A stretch of 64,000 nt of DNA from CADCTB01 sp964479465 (GCA_964479465.1 CAYZMG010000002.1:1-64000); one strand, 5' to 3'. Counted from the stretch's first letter, positions 47,439 through 56,599 are shown. Numbers and translations are program-made. Notes: a model not told the origin generated them from the letters alone.

Positions 47439-48502
47439 AGGCGGAAGAACCCGCCGTCGACGTCGAGCACCTCGACACGACCGAAGCCGGCTTGCAAGGC
47501 CAGGTCCCGCACCGTCGCCTCGCGGATGACCGTGCCGGTGGCCGCCGACGGCTGCTCGGCCATCGCCGCCGGCAGGCAGTGGGTGATGCTCCAGCCGTAC
47601 ATCATCCGCTCCAGGTCGTCGCCGGGGGCGATGAACGCCGGCGCTACCGCCTCGTCGGCCACCAGCAGCACCCCGTCGGCGGCCAGGGCGGCGCGGGCGG
47701 CGGCCAGGACGTCGACCGGCCGGGCCAGGTCGTGCAGGGCCTCCAGCAGGGTGACCACGTCGAAGGGACCGGCAGCGGCCAGGGTGCCGGCGTCTGCGCA
47801 CTCGAAGCGCACGGTGACCCGGTGTTCCTCGCCGGCGGCGCGGGCCTCCTCGATCGAGTCCGGGTCGCTGTCGATTCCCCATACCTCTGCGCTCGGGAAT
47901 GCCCGGGCCACGGCGATCGTCGACCAGCCCTGCCCGCAGCCCAGGTCGGCCAGCCGGCCGCCGGTGGCCAGGCGCTCGACGGCGGACCCCAGTGCTGGTA
48001 GCCACTCCTGGACGAGGGCCGAGGTGAACGCCGGCCGGTTGATGGCGCCCTGGCCCTTGCGGAACTCGTCGCCGTACCGGGCGTAGGGCACGCCCCCGCC
48101 GGTGCGGTAGGCGTCCATCACGTCGTCGAGCACTGAGGCGATGCCGACGACCAGGCCGGCCAACGGCGCCAGGTGGTCGAGGGCCAGCGGGTCGGCCACC
48201 ACCCCGACGTGTTCCTCGGGCAACGTGAACCGGCGGGCGCCGGCTTCGGCGCTCGCGTCGTCGACGGTGAGCACACCGGCCACGGCTTGCTGCTCCAGCC
48301 ACTCCTGGGCGTAGCGGGGGGCGATGCCGGCGGCGGCCGCCACCTCGGCCACGGTGCCGGCGCCGCCGAGGAGGGCGTCGTAGAGGCCCAGGCGATTGCC
48401 GAGGTGGATCCCGAACAGCTCGAGGGCGCCGATGGCGGCGTCGAGCACCCGCTGGTCGAGGGTGGTCATGGTCGTGGTGGTCGTGGTGGTCGTGGCGGTC
48501 AT
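47420..48502 (-). CDS. SAM-dependent methyltransferase with winged-helix N-terminus
   Basis: The 360-residue protein has an N-terminal dimerisation/winged-helix domain (VLDAAIGALELFGIHLGNRLG, VAAAAGIAPRYAQEWLEQQA) and a class I methyltransferase (LADLGCGQGWSTIAVARAFP, DVVTLLEALHDLARPV). This layout matches Rv2258c-like small-molecule methyltransferases. ATG 48502 is the best start: GGGAGG lies eight bases before it. The N-terminus carries a run of threonines encoded by a CCACGA-type microsatellite. It is divergent from an FAD oxidoreductase gene 101 bases away, suggesting shared regulation of an oxidation-methylation pair. Confidence 0.82.
   Translation of the reverse strand: MTATTTTTTTTMTTLDQRVLDAAIGALELFGIHLGNRLGLYDALLGGAGTVAEVAAAAGIAPRYAQEWLEQQAVAGVLTVDDASAEAGARRFTLPEEHVGVVADPLALDHLAPLAGLVVGIASVLDDVMDAYRTGGGVPYARYGDEFRKGQGAINRPAFTSALVQEWLPALGSAVERLATGGRLADLGCGQGWSTIAVARAFPSAEVWGIDSDPDSIEEARAAGEEHRVTVRFECADAGTLAAAGPFDVVTLLEALHDLARPVDVLAAARAALAADGVLLVADEAVAPAFIAPGDDLERMMYGWSITHCLPAAMAEQPSAATGTVIREATVRDLALQAGFGRVEVLDVDGGFFRLYAMRP
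48463..48500. repeat. GGTCGTGGT-type microsatellite at methyltransferase N-terminus
   Basis: On the plus strand the sequence GGTCGTGGT repeats imperfectly about four times, encoding MTATTTTTTTTM in the minus-strand gene. Such tracts can change copy number; here any change in multiples of three would only lengthen the threonine run. Confidence 0.6.
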
Positions 48503-48603
48503 GGCGGTTGCCTCCCGTGTCGTTGCCTTCATCTCCTGAGGCGTGAGGCCGCGCCTCCCGACGCGAGGCGCGCTATTTTCGCGGCCGGAGAAGGGGGTCA
48601 CCC

Positions 48604-49983
48604 ATGACGGATGCGGCGACGTTCGAGCTGGCCGGCTTCAAGGGCCCCGTGCTGCGGCCCGGCGACGACGGGTACGACGCAGCCCGCAAGGTCTTCAACG
48701 GGATGATCGACCGCCGGCCGGCGATCATCGGCCGGTGCACCGATGCCGACGACGTCGTCGTCCTGGTCGACCTGGCCCGCGAGAACAACCTGCCCATCTC
48801 GATCTACGGCGGCGGCCACGGAGTCACGGGTTCGGCGGTGGTCGATGCCGGCATCTGCGCCGACATGCGCGGCATGAAGGGCATCAGCGTCGACCCCCAG
48901 GCCCGCACCGTCCGGGCCCAGGCCGGGCTGACCTGGGGCGAGTTCGACGCCGCCACCCAGGAGCACGGGCTGGCGGTCACCGGCGGTCGGGTGTCCGGAA
49001 CGGGGATCGCCGGCTTGGCCCTCGGTAGCGGGAGCGGGTGGCTGGAGCGCAAGTTCGGATTCACCTGCGACAACCTCATCAAGGCCGAGGTGGTGACCGC
49101 CGACGGGCGCACGGTCACGGCCTCCGACGACGAGAATCCTGACCTGTTCTGGGCTTTGCGCGGTGGCGGTGGGAACTTCGGCGTGGTGACCGCCTTCCAC
49201 CTCCGGGTTCACCCGGTCGGGCCGATCGTGCTCGGCGGGATGCTCATGTGGCCGGCGCACCTCGCCGGCGACGTGGTGCGGTTCTACCGGGACTTCATGG
49301 CGAACGCCAGCGACGAGGTCGGCAGCGCCCTCGCCTTCCTCACCGCCCCGCCGGCGCCGTTCGTCCCCGAGCCCGTGCGGGGGCAGCCCGTCGTGGGCAT
49401 CATCGTCTGCTACGCGGGCCCGGTGGAGGACGGTGAGGAGGCCATCCGGCCACTGCGGGAGTTCGGCCCTCCGGGTGTCGACATGGTCCAGCCCATGCCC
49501 TACGTCGCCGTCCAGCGCATGATCGACGACGGCAGCCCCGAAGGCCTGCAGAATTACTGGTCCGCCGACTTCTTGGCCGACCTCCCCGACGAGGCCATCG
49601 ACGTGCTCGTCGAGCACGGAACCCGGCCCGTCTCCCCGCTCACCCAGGTGCTCCTGGTGCCCGGCGGCGGCGCAATTGCCCGCGTGAATGACGACGCCAC
49701 CGCCTTCGGCCAGCGCGACGCCCCGTGGAACACCCACTTCCTGTCCATCTGGCCCGATCCGGCGGAGAACGAGCGCAACATCGCCTACACCCGGGCCATC
49801 GCCACGGCCATGAAGCCGTGGACCACCGGCCGGGCCTACCTGAACTTCATCGGCGACGAAGGCCTGGGCCGGGTGGAGGCGGCCTACGGCCCCGAGCGCT
49901 ACGCCCGCCTGCAGGCGATCAAGGCGGCGTGGGACCCGACGAACCTGTTCCGCCACAACCAGAACATCCCGCCGGCCACGTAG
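48604..49983 (+). CDS. FAD-binding (BBE-type) oxidoreductase
   Basis: The 459-residue flavoprotein has the FAD-binding PCMH fold: SIYGGGHGVTGSAVVDAG (the histidine is the usual site of covalent FAD linkage), then GSGSGWLERKFGFTCDNL and LFWALRGGGGNFGVVTAFHL. The C-terminal berberine-bridge element ends YGPERYARLQAIKAAWDPTNLFRHNQNI. The cysteine for a second covalent bond is not evident. Members oxidise sugars, alkaloids and polyketides; the substrate is unknown. It may act with the divergent methyltransferase. Confidence 0.88.
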   Translation: MTDAATFELAGFKGPVLRPGDDGYDAARKVFNGMIDRRPAIIGRCTDADDVVVLVDLARENNLPISIYGGGHGVTGSAVVDAGICADMRGMKGISVDPQARTVRAQAGLTWGEFDAATQEHGLAVTGGRVSGTGIAGLALGSGSGWLERKFGFTCDNLIKAEVVTADGRTVTASDDENPDLFWALRGGGGNFGVVTAFHLRVHPVGPIVLGGMLMWPAHLAGDVVRFYRDFMANASDEVGSALAFLTAPPAPFVPEPVRGQPVVGIIVCYAGPVEDGEEAIRPLREFGPPGVDMVQPMPYVAVQRMIDDGSPEGLQNYWSADFLADLPDEAIDVLVEHGTRPVSPLTQVLLVPGGGAIARVNDDATAFGQRDAPWNTHFLSIWPDPAENERNIAYTRAIATAMKPWTTGRAYLNFIGDEGLGRVEAAYGPERYARLQAIKAAWDPTNLFRHNQNIPPAT

Positions 49984-49991
49984 CCCTCGCT

Positions 49992-50006
49992 GGCCCAGAA
50001 AGGGCC
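49992..50006 (+). terminator. Terminator after FAD oxidoreductase
   Basis: GGCCC (49992-49996) pairs with GGGCC (50002-50006) across AGAAA, followed by the T-rich stretch TGTTGCTGGTGTT. It lies nine bases after the stop codon and before ftsK. Confidence 0.5.
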
Positions 50007-50008
50007 TG

Positions 50009-50038
50009 TTGCTGGTGTTGCTGGTGTTAGCGTTGTTG
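50009..50038. repeat. Short tandem repeat in ftsK leader
   Basis: TTGCTGGTG occurs twice in tandem (50009-50017, 50018-50026), followed by a degenerate third copy and GTTGTTG. It fills the leader just upstream of the ftsK GTG. A similar GTTGCTGCTGTTGTTGG tract lies upstream of eno (around 40583-40602). Function unknown. Confidence 0.5.
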
Positions 50039-50043
50039 TCATT

Positions 50044-52392
50044 GTGGCCACCAGACCGGCGACCAAGAAGGCTGCGACCGCCAAGAAGGCGCCGGCGAAG
50101 AAGGCGGCGACCTCCCGGGCCAAGCCGGCTCCGAAGCCGGCGCCGCCGAGGCAGTCCCCCAAGCAGCCGCCCAAACAGTCTCCCAAAGACAGGGGGCCGC
50201 GCCTGGGTGGGCACGGCTACGACGTCGCCGGCCTGCTGCTCCTGCTGCTCGCCCTCGTCACCGCCCTGTCGGTGTACGCGGAGCTGGCCGGCCCTGCGGG
50301 CCGGGCCATCGCCGATGGGGCCGGCGTGGTCCTCGGCTACGGCCGGTGGGCCCTGCCGGTCGTGCTCGCCGCCGCCGGCGGGATGCTCCTCTGGTGGGAG
50401 ACGCCTCAGGAGCCGGCCCGGCTGGCGATCGGTCTGACCCTGGTGTCGGTCGCCGGATGCGGCCTCGTCCACCTGCTCACCGGCGGACCGGGTTGGGGCG
50501 CCGGCGCCGGCGATCTCCGGTCCTCGGGCGGCGTCGTGGGCACCTTCGCCGCCGTCCCGCTGCGCTCGGTCCTCGCCGGCGCCGGCGCCGCCGCCGTCCT
50601 CCTCACCATCATCGGCGTCGCCGCCCTCGTGCTCGCCCGCACGACGGTGCGCACCGCCACGGCCCAGGCCGGCGGCGCCGCCCGGCGGGGCGGCCAGGCC
50701 CTCGCCGCCTTGGGGAACCGGCTCACCGAGCTGCGGCCGCCGCCCCTGCCTGCGGTGCCCGAGCCCGAGGTCGAGCCGCCGGCGCTGAAGAACCCGGCGG
50801 TGCCCAAGGAGGTTCTGGCGCCGCTGCCCGTGGCGTCGGTCGAGATACACCTGCCGCCGACGCCCACCGACCCGCCGCCGGAGCCCCCCGAGCAGCTGGC
50901 CATCGATGTCGGCCCCGCTGGGGAGCCCAGCGCCTGGAAGCTGCCCCCGCTCAGCCTGCTCAAGCGGGGCAAGGCCCAGGAGATCGACCACGCCCTGGTC
51001 GAGGCCGAGGGCCGCACCCTGGAACGGGCCCTGGCCGCCCACGGCGTCGACACCGCCCTGGTCGGCATGACCGTCGGCCCCACCGTCACCCGCTACGAGC
51101 TGGCCCTGGGCCCCGGCGTGAAGGTCGCCCGGGTCACGAACCTGCACAAGGACATCGCCTACGCCATGGCGTCGGCCGACGTCCGCATCCTGGCGCCCAT
51201 CCCCGGCCGCTCGGCCATCGGCGTCGAGGTGCCCAACAAGCAGCGCCAGCTGGTCCTGGTGGGCGACATCCTGAGCTCACCCGAGGCCCACAAGGCCACG
51301 CATCCGCTTGAGGTCGCCGTCGGCCGCGACATTGCCGGTCGGCCCATCCTGGTCAACCTGGCCGAGGCGCCCCACATCCTCATCGCCGGCGCCACCGGCG
51401 CCGGCAAGTCCTCGTGCCTCAATTCGCTGCTGACGTCGATCCTCATCCGATCCACGCCCGACCAGGTCCGCCTCATCCTTGTCGACCCCAAGCGGGTGGA
51501 GATGGGCCAGTACAACGGTCTTCCTCACCTGCTCACCCAGGTGGTCGTGAACCCCAAGAAGGCGGCCAACGCCCTGTCGTGGGCCGTCCACGAGATGGAG
51601 CGCCGGTACGACCTGTTGGCCGAGGTCGGCGTGCGGGACATCGGTGGCTACAACGCCGCCTTCGACCGGGGCGACCTCCAGCCTGATCCGGGCTCGGACG
51701 TCACCTACAGCCGCCTGCCATTCATCCTGCTGGTCGTCGACGAGCTCAACGACCTGATGATGGTGGCCGCCCGCGACGTGGAGGAGTCGATCTGCCGGAT
51801 CGCCCAGATGGCCCGGGCCGTCGGCATCCATCTGGTCATCGCCACCCAGCGGCCCTCCGTCGACGTCATCACCGGCGTCATCAAGGCCAACGTGCCGTCC
51901 CGCCTGGCCTTCGCCGTGAGCTCGGCCACCGACAGCCGGGTCATCCTCGACCAGGTGGGCGCCGAGCGCCTGGTCGGCCAGGGCGACATGCTGCTGGCCA
52001 TCGCCTCCTCCAGCAGCCCCATGCGGGTGCAGGGGGCTTGGGTGGGCGAGGACGAGGTCCGCAAGGTGGTGGCGTTCTGGCGCCGGCAGCAGGACAAGCC
52101 TGCCTACGTCGAGGGCGTGGAGGGCGAGGAAACGGGGTCGGGCTTCGAGGGTGGCGGCGGCGACCACACCGACGACGACGACATGCTCGAGCAGGCGATG
52201 GAGCTGGTCGTACGGTCCCAGCTGGGGTCGACGTCGATGCTCCAGCGGAAGCTGCGGCTCGGCTTCGCCCGGGCCGGCCGGCTGATGGATCTTCTCGAGC
52301 AGCGGGGCGTGGTCGGGCCGTCGGAAGGCTCCAAGGCCCGCGCCGTGCTGATGACGCCCGAGGAGTTAGACGAATTGAGGAACCGGGCTTAG
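50044..52392 (+). CDS. ftsK: DNA translocase FtsK/SpoIIIE
   Basis: The 782-residue septal DNA pump has a Lys/Ala/Pro-rich N-terminal extension of about 50 residues (ATKKAATAKKAPAKKAATS) like histone H1 tails. About four membrane helices and a Pro-rich linker follow. The RecA-like motor has Walker A IAGATGAGKSS near 447 and Walker B FILLVVDELNDLMM; the C-terminal winged-helix gamma domain begins DDDMLEQAMELVV. It moves chromosome ends out of the closing septum. The GTG at 50044 is the start. A strong hairpin follows. Confidence 0.95.
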   Translation: MATRPATKKAATAKKAPAKKAATSRAKPAPKPAPPRQSPKQPPKQSPKDRGPRLGGHGYDVAGLLLLLLALVTALSVYAELAGPAGRAIADGAGVVLGYGRWALPVVLAAAGGMLLWWETPQEPARLAIGLTLVSVAGCGLVHLLTGGPGWGAGAGDLRSSGGVVGTFAAVPLRSVLAGAGAAAVLLTIIGVAALVLARTTVRTATAQAGGAARRGGQALAALGNRLTELRPPPLPAVPEPEVEPPALKNPAVPKEVLAPLPVASVEIHLPPTPTDPPPEPPEQLAIDVGPAGEPSAWKLPPLSLLKRGKAQEIDHALVEAEGRTLERALAAHGVDTALVGMTVGPTVTRYELALGPGVKVARVTNLHKDIAYAMASADVRILAPIPGRSAIGVEVPNKQRQLVLVGDILSSPEAHKATHPLEVAVGRDIAGRPILVNLAEAPHILIAGATGAGKSSCLNSLLTSILIRSTPDQVRLILVDPKRVEMGQYNGLPHLLTQVVVNPKKAANALSWAVHEMERRYDLLAEVGVRDIGGYNAAFDRGDLQPDPGSDVTYSRLPFILLVVDELNDLMMVAARDVEESICRIAQMARAVGIHLVIATQRPSVDVITGVIKANVPSRLAFAVSSATDSRVILDQVGAERLVGQGDMLLAIASSSSPMRVQGAWVGEDEVRKVVAFWRRQQDKPAYVEGVEGEETGSGFEGGGGDHTDDDDMLEQAMELVVRSQLGSTSMLQRKLRLGFARAGRLMDLLEQRGVVGPSEGSKARAVLMTPEELDELRNRA

Positions 52393-52403
52393 AAAGAAAA
52401 TAA

Positions 52404-52437
52404 GCCGGCGACGCCTCCCCATTGAGGCGCCACCGGC
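52404..52437 (-). terminator. Rho-independent terminator for the minus-strand membrane gene
   Basis: Outer stem GCCGG/CCGGC and inner stem CGCCTC/GAGGCG enclose a 6-base loop. On the minus strand it is followed by TTATTTTCTTTC, a proper T-tract, so it ends the 52459-52782 transcript. It also lies just after ftsK and may work in both directions. Confidence 0.75.
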
Positions 52438-52458
52438 CAGTTGAATTGAACGGTTTGG

Positions 52459-52782
52459 TTAGGCGGCGATACGCGGGCGCTCGTTGCGCGTGCGGGTGGT
52501 GTCACTGATCGAGGTCGTCCCGAACCACCCGAGGAGGGCGGACCAGGCGCTGGCCAGCGACCCGACCACGAAACCGGTGCCGACGGTGCCCATCCACGCC
52601 TCGCGCACCGTGACACCGTACGCCTCGAACAGGGAGTGATCGAGGGCGATGGTCATGACGATGGCGAATACGAGGGTGAACAGAGTGCGGATCCGGTCGA
52701 GCCCGGGGACGTTCTCGATGACGAGGTCGGTGACCTTGAGAGCCACCAGACCGAGCAATGTGACGACTGCGAACTCGTACAT
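52459..52782 (-). CDS. Small membrane protein, holin-like size
   Basis: The 107-residue protein has an ideal ribosome site (AGGAGG, seven bases before ATG 52782). It has two or three hydrophobic segments: residues 5-22, 33-47 and 65-90, the last containing GTVGTGFVVGSLASAWSALLG. The C-terminus is basic. No family is certain; size and topology resemble holins or small envelope proteins. It is transcribed alone with its own terminator, so it is probably well expressed. Confidence 0.7.
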   Translation of the reverse strand: MYEFAVVTLLGLVALKVTDLVIENVPGLDRIRTLFTLVFAIVMTIALDHSLFEAYGVTVREAWMGTVGTGFVVGSLASAWSALLGWFGTTSISDTTRTRNERPRIAA

Positions 52783-52890
52783 GTAAGGGCCTCCTTTTCC
52801 TGACGCTTACAACCAATTCGACTGAGGACCCGCTCAGAAGGTGACATCTCAAGTTGCGTGAGGCGTCGAGATCTGGGAAAGAATGTCGGC

Positions 52891-53043
52891 ATGGCCAACT
52901 ACGAGGGTTACTGCGTCAAGTGCCGCGAGAAGCGGGAGTTCGAGGGCACCGAGGTCGAGCTGGCGAACGGGCGTCGGGCGGCCCAGGGCGCCTGCCCGAC
53001 CTGCGGCACCAAGATGAACCGCATGCTCGGCAAGCAGAAGTAG
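52891..53043 (+). CDS. DUF5679-like small zinc-ribbon protein
   Basis: This 50-residue protein from ATG 52891 reads MANYEGYCVKCREKREF, then CPTCGTKMNRMLG. The two CxxC pairs make a zinc ribbon, and the spacing and KREF/NRMLG phrases match DUF5679, widespread in Actinobacteria. Function unknown. A longer frame from 52858 exists but adds non-conserved residues. It is followed by rimO after 30 bases. Confidence 0.8.
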   Translation: MANYEGYCVKCREKREFEGTEVELANGRRAAQGACPTCGTKMNRMLGKQK

Positions 53044-53073
53044 TCCTCGACATCCCCCGACTAGATTGGGCGG

Positions 53074-54297
53074 GTGCCGGAGCGTTACTGGGTCGAGACT
53101 CTCGGCTGCCCCAAGAATCAGGTCGACTCGGACAAGCTGACCGGACGGCTGGTCTCGGAGGGTTTGGTGGCCGCGGCGCGCCCGGAGGACGCCGACCTCG
53201 TTGTGGTCAACACGTGCGCCTTCATCGAGGCCGCCCGTGAGGAGTCGATCGAGTCGATCCTCGCCCTCGCCGGCGCCCGCCGGCCCGGGGCCCGCCTGGT
53301 CGTCACCGGTTGCCTGGCGGAACGGGCCGGCGCCGAGCTGGCCGAGGCCCTGCCCGAGGTCGACGCCGTGGCCGGGTTCGGCGTGCCGGTCACCCTGGGC
53401 CGCAAGGCGCCGTCGTTCGACCTGCTGAACCTGCCCCGGCCCAAGTCCGAGGCCCCGTGGGCGTACGTCAAAGTGGCCGAAGGCTGCGACCGGACGTGCG
53501 GGTTCTGCGCCATCCCGTCGTTCCGGGGGCCGCAGCGGTCCCGCACTGAGGAGTCGATCCTGGCCGAGGTCGACGCCCTCGAGGTCGCTGAGATCGTGCT
53601 GGTGGCCCAGGATCTTGCGTCGTACGGGCGCGACGTCGGGCGCAAGGGCGCCATCGTGGCGCTGGTGGAGGCGGTGGCGGCCCGGGTCGACCGGGTACGC
53701 CTGCTTTACCTGTATCCGTCCGAGCTCGACGACCGGCTCGTCGATGTGATCTGCAGGACTGGCGTGCCCTACTTCGACCTGTCCCTGCAACACGCCTCCA
53801 AGCCGCTGCTGCGGCGCATGCGGCGCTGGGGCGACGGTGACCGGTTCCTCCGGCGCATCGACGACATCCGCCGGCGGGAGCCCACCGCCGCGTTCCGGTC
53901 GTCGTTCATCGTCGGCTACCCAGGGGAGACCGAGGAGGACCACGACGAGTTGCTGCGCTTCGTCGAGGAGGCCCAGCTGGACTGGGCCGGCTTCTTCTCT
54001 TACTCCCGGGAGGACGGCACGTACGCGGCCGACCTGGACGGCGCCGTCGATGCCGGCCTGGTGGCCGAGCGCTTACTGGAGCTGTCCGAGCTCCAGTACC
54101 GCATCACCGCCGTCCGGCGCAGCGACCTGATCGGCGAGATCGTCGAGGTGCTGGTGGACGAGGCGGGTGTCGGCCGTTCGCACCGGGAGGCGCCGGAGAT
54201 CGACGGGGTCATCGCCGTGCCTGAATCGCTACCCGTCGGTGGTTTCGCCAAGGTGACGATCACGGGGGCGGCGGGCCCGGACCTGGAAGCTGCGTAG
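53074..54297 (+). CDS. rimO: Ribosomal protein S12 methylthiotransferase RimO
   Basis: The 407-residue radical-SAM enzyme adds a methylthio group to the conserved aspartate of ribosomal protein S12. It carries two [4Fe-4S] sites: UPF0004 cysteines at 12, 48 and 80 (GCPKN, NTCAFI, TGC), and the radical-SAM CxxxCxxC at 138, 142 and 145 (CDRTCGFCAIP). A C-terminal TRAM-like region ends the protein. Start GTG 53074. It leads a tight run rimO, pgsA, cinA, thpR. Confidence 0.94.
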   Translation: MPERYWVETLGCPKNQVDSDKLTGRLVSEGLVAAARPEDADLVVVNTCAFIEAAREESIESILALAGARRPGARLVVTGCLAERAGAELAEALPEVDAVAGFGVPVTLGRKAPSFDLLNLPRPKSEAPWAYVKVAEGCDRTCGFCAIPSFRGPQRSRTEESILAEVDALEVAEIVLVAQDLASYGRDVGRKGAIVALVEAVAARVDRVRLLYLYPSELDDRLVDVICRTGVPYFDLSLQHASKPLLRRMRRWGDGDRFLRRIDDIRRREPTAAFRSSFIVGYPGETEEDHDELLRFVEEAQLDWAGFFSYSREDGTYAADLDGAVDAGLVAERLLELSELQYRITAVRRSDLIGEIVEVLVDEAGVGRSHREAPEIDGVIAVPESLPVGGFAKVTITGAAGPDLEAA

Positions 54298-54304
54298 CCA
54301 AGCA

Positions 54305-54862
54305 ATGGCGACGAACACCTTCGGGCCGTCGGCCCTGGCCACGCCGGCCAATGCGGTCACGCTGGTGCGGATCCTGGTCCTGCCGCTGCTTGTCGTGCTC
54401 ATCCTCGACGACGGGGCCGAGTGGCCGGCGCTGGCCCTCTGGGTGGTCCTGGCCGGGAGCGACCTGTTCGACGGCTGGCTGGCCCGGCGCCACGGTGCTA
54501 CCCGCTCGGGGGCCTTCCTGGACCCCCTGGCGGACAAGTTCCTGGTGCTGGGCGCCATGGCCGCCCTGGTGGCCAAGGGCGTGCTGTGGTGGCTGCCGGT
54601 CGCCATCATCGCCGTACGCGAGGTCGCCCTGAGCGCCTACCGGTCCTACGTGGGCCGGCGAGGGGTGTCGGTGCCGGCCCGCTTCCAGGCCAAGGTGAAG
54701 ACCTGGGTCCAGGCCATCGCCGTGGGCATGGCCATCGCCCCGGTGTCGGGGACCGGCTACCGGGGCGTCATGCTGACCGTGCTCTGGGCTTCGGTCGCGC
54801 TGACGGTGGTCACCGGCGCCCAGTACCTGTGGGACGGCCGGCGGGTCATCCGTGCGCTGTGA
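54305..54862 (+). CDS. pgsA: CDP-diacylglycerol-glycerol-3-phosphate 3-phosphatidyltransferase
   Basis: The 185-residue membrane enzyme makes phosphatidylglycerol phosphate. The CDP-alcohol phosphotransferase signature D-G-x2-A-R-x7-G-x3-D-x3-D is complete: Asp56, Gly57, Ala60, Arg61, Gly69, Asp73 and Asp77 (LFDGWLARRHGATRSGAFLD...). About five helices surround it. It overlaps cinA by 11 bases; rimO-pgsA-cinA is a common actinobacterial order, usually followed by recA. Confidence 0.92.
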   Translation: MATNTFGPSALATPANAVTLVRILVLPLLVVLILDDGAEWPALALWVVLAGSDLFDGWLARRHGATRSGAFLDPLADKFLVLGAMAALVAKGVLWWLPVAIIAVREVALSAYRSYVGRRGVSVPARFQAKVKTWVQAIAVGMAIAPVSGTGYRGVMLTVLWASVALTVVTGAQYLWDGRRVIRAL

Positions 54863-56093
54863 GATCGTCGCCGTAGGGACGGAGCTGTTGCTGGGCCAGG
54901 TGGTCGACACCAACTCGGCCTACATCGGCGACCGGCTGGCGCTGGCGGGGATCGACAGCCACTTCCAGACCAAGGTGGGCGACAACCACGCCCGAATCGT
55001 CTCCGCGCTGCGGATCGCCCTGGATCGCTCCGACGCCGTCATCGTCTGCGGGGGGCTGGGGCCGACGTCGGACGACATCAGCCGGGAGGCGATCGCCGAG
55101 GTCATGGGCGTGCCGCTCGAGCGGGACCCGGCCATGGTGGAGCGCATCCGCGCCCTGTTCGAGGCCCGCCGGCGGGAGATGGCGCCCAGCAACGCCCGCC
55201 AGGCCGACCTACCCGCCGGGGCGACGTTCATCCCCCAGGAGCGGGGGACGGCGCCGGGGCTGATCTGCCCGGTCGGCGACGGCAAGGTCGTCTACGCCAT
55301 TCCCGGCGTACCCCTGGAAATGGAGGAGATGCTGGGGCGGGGTGTCATCCCCGATCTCAAGCGCCGGTCGGGCTCGACATCGGTGATCCTCAGCCGGATG
55401 ATCCGCACGTGGGGCGAGGCCGAGTCGACCCTGGGCGAGCGGATCGCCGGCCGGATCGAGGCCCTGGAGTCGAAGTCGAACCCCACCATCGCCTTCTTGG
55501 CCATGGGGATCGAGGGGCTGAAGATCCGGGTGACGGCCAAGGCGCCGACCGAGGCCGGTGCGCTGGCGATGCTGGACGCGGAGGAGGCCGAGCTGCGGGC
55601 CATCCTGGGCGACCTGGTCTTCGGCATCGACGACCAGAGCATGGAGAAGGTGGTCGCCGGCCTGCTCTCCGAGCGGGGGCTGACGGTGGGCGTGGCCGAG
55701 TCGTTGACGGGTGGGCTCGTGGGGGCCCGGCTGGCGGAGACCAAGGGCGCCAGCAAGTTCTTCCGGGGGTCGATCGTCAGCTACGACAGCAAGGTCAAGT
55801 TCGACCTGCTCGGCGTCCCCGAAGGGCCGGTGGTGAGCGCCGAGGCCGCCGAGGCCATGGCGTGGGGAGCGTGCAAGCGGCTGGAGGCCGACGTCGGCAT
55901 CTCCGTCACCGGGGTCGCCGGCCCCACGACCCAGGACGACCAGCCGGTGGGCACCGTCTTCATGGCCGTGGCCCTGGACGGAAAAGCCGAGGTCGCCGAA
56001 GCCCACCTCCCCGGCGACCGCCAGCACATCCGCCAGTTCTCGACGATCTCGCTGCTGGACATGCTGCGAAGGCGGCTGCTGGCCGGCGGCTGA
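54852..56093 (+). CDS. cinA: CinA-like protein (nicotinamide-nucleotide amidase)
   Basis: The 413-residue protein has an N-terminal molybdopterin-binding-like domain (IVAVGTELLLGQVVDTNSAYIG, VIVCGGLGPTSDD). A C-terminal CinA deamidase domain contains VGVAESLTGGLVGARLAET and ISVTGVAGPTTQDDQPVGTVF. The C-terminal domain deamidates NMN in NAD recycling; the N-terminal part can hydrolyse ADP-ribose. Start GTG 54852. It shares TGATG with the next gene. Confidence 0.93.
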   Translation: MRCEIVAVGTELLLGQVVDTNSAYIGDRLALAGIDSHFQTKVGDNHARIVSALRIALDRSDAVIVCGGLGPTSDDISREAIAEVMGVPLERDPAMVERIRALFEARRREMAPSNARQADLPAGATFIPQERGTAPGLICPVGDGKVVYAIPGVPLEMEEMLGRGVIPDLKRRSGSTSVILSRMIRTWGEAESTLGERIAGRIEALESKSNPTIAFLAMGIEGLKIRVTAKAPTEAGALAMLDAEEAELRAILGDLVFGIDDQSMEKVVAGLLSERGLTVGVAESLTGGLVGARLAETKGASKFFRGSIVSYDSKVKFDLLGVPEGPVVSAEAAEAMAWGACKRLEADVGISVTGVAGPTTQDDQPVGTVFMAVALDGKAEVAEAHLPGDRQHIRQFSTISLLDMLRRRLLAGG

Positions 56094-56599
56094 TGCCCCG
56101 CCTGTTCGTCGCCGTCTGGCCGCCCGAGGACGTCCTCGACCGCCTGGCCGCGCTGGAACGGCCGGAGGTCGAGGGCCTGCGCTGGACCACCCGAGACCAG
56201 TGGCACGTGACGCTCCGGTTCCTGGGTGAGGCGGAGGTCGCGCCGGCGCGGGCGGCGCTGGCCGGCGTGGACCTGCCGGCGGCGCGCGCCGTCCTCGGGC
56301 CGGGGGTCGACCGCTTCGGCCGGCGGATCGTGCATGTTCCGGTGGCCGGGCTGGGCACGGTCGCCGGCGGCGTGGTCGGCGCCACCGCCGGTCTGGGCCA
56401 GCCACCGGACGATCGCCCGTTTCACGGACACATCACGCTCGCCCGCGTCGCCGATCGGTCCCGAGTCGACCTCCGACCCTTCACGGGGAGGGCGGTTGCC
56501 GCCGAGTGGCAGGTGGACGCAGTCTGCCTGGTGGAGAGCCGCCTCTCGCAGAAAGGAGCTCGATACGAGGTGCTGCACCGCTTCCCCGTGGCCGGGTGA
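56093..56599 (+). CDS. thpR: RNA 2',3'-cyclic phosphodiesterase (LigT/ThpR)
   Basis: The 168-residue 2H phosphoesterase has two H-x-T motifs: HVTL at 38-41 and HITL at 113-116. The opening MPRLFVAVWPPEDV and the ending LVESRLSQKGARYEVLHRF are family-typical. It opens 2',3'-cyclic phosphates on RNA. Coupled to cinA by a one-base overlap; its stop abuts the stop of the convergent DUF916 gene. Confidence 0.92.
   Translation: MPRLFVAVWPPEDVLDRLAALERPEVEGLRWTTRDQWHVTLRFLGEAEVAPARAALAGVDLPAARAVLGPGVDRFGRRIVHVPVAGLGTVAGGVVGATAGLGQPPDDRPFHGHITLARVADRSRVDLRPFTGRAVAAEWQVDAVCLVESRLSQKGARYEVLHRFPVAG

Noticed and set aside
48463..48500. CRISPR-like short repeats
   Set aside because: The unit is only nine bases, lacks spacers and lies within a coding N-terminus; it is a microsatellite.
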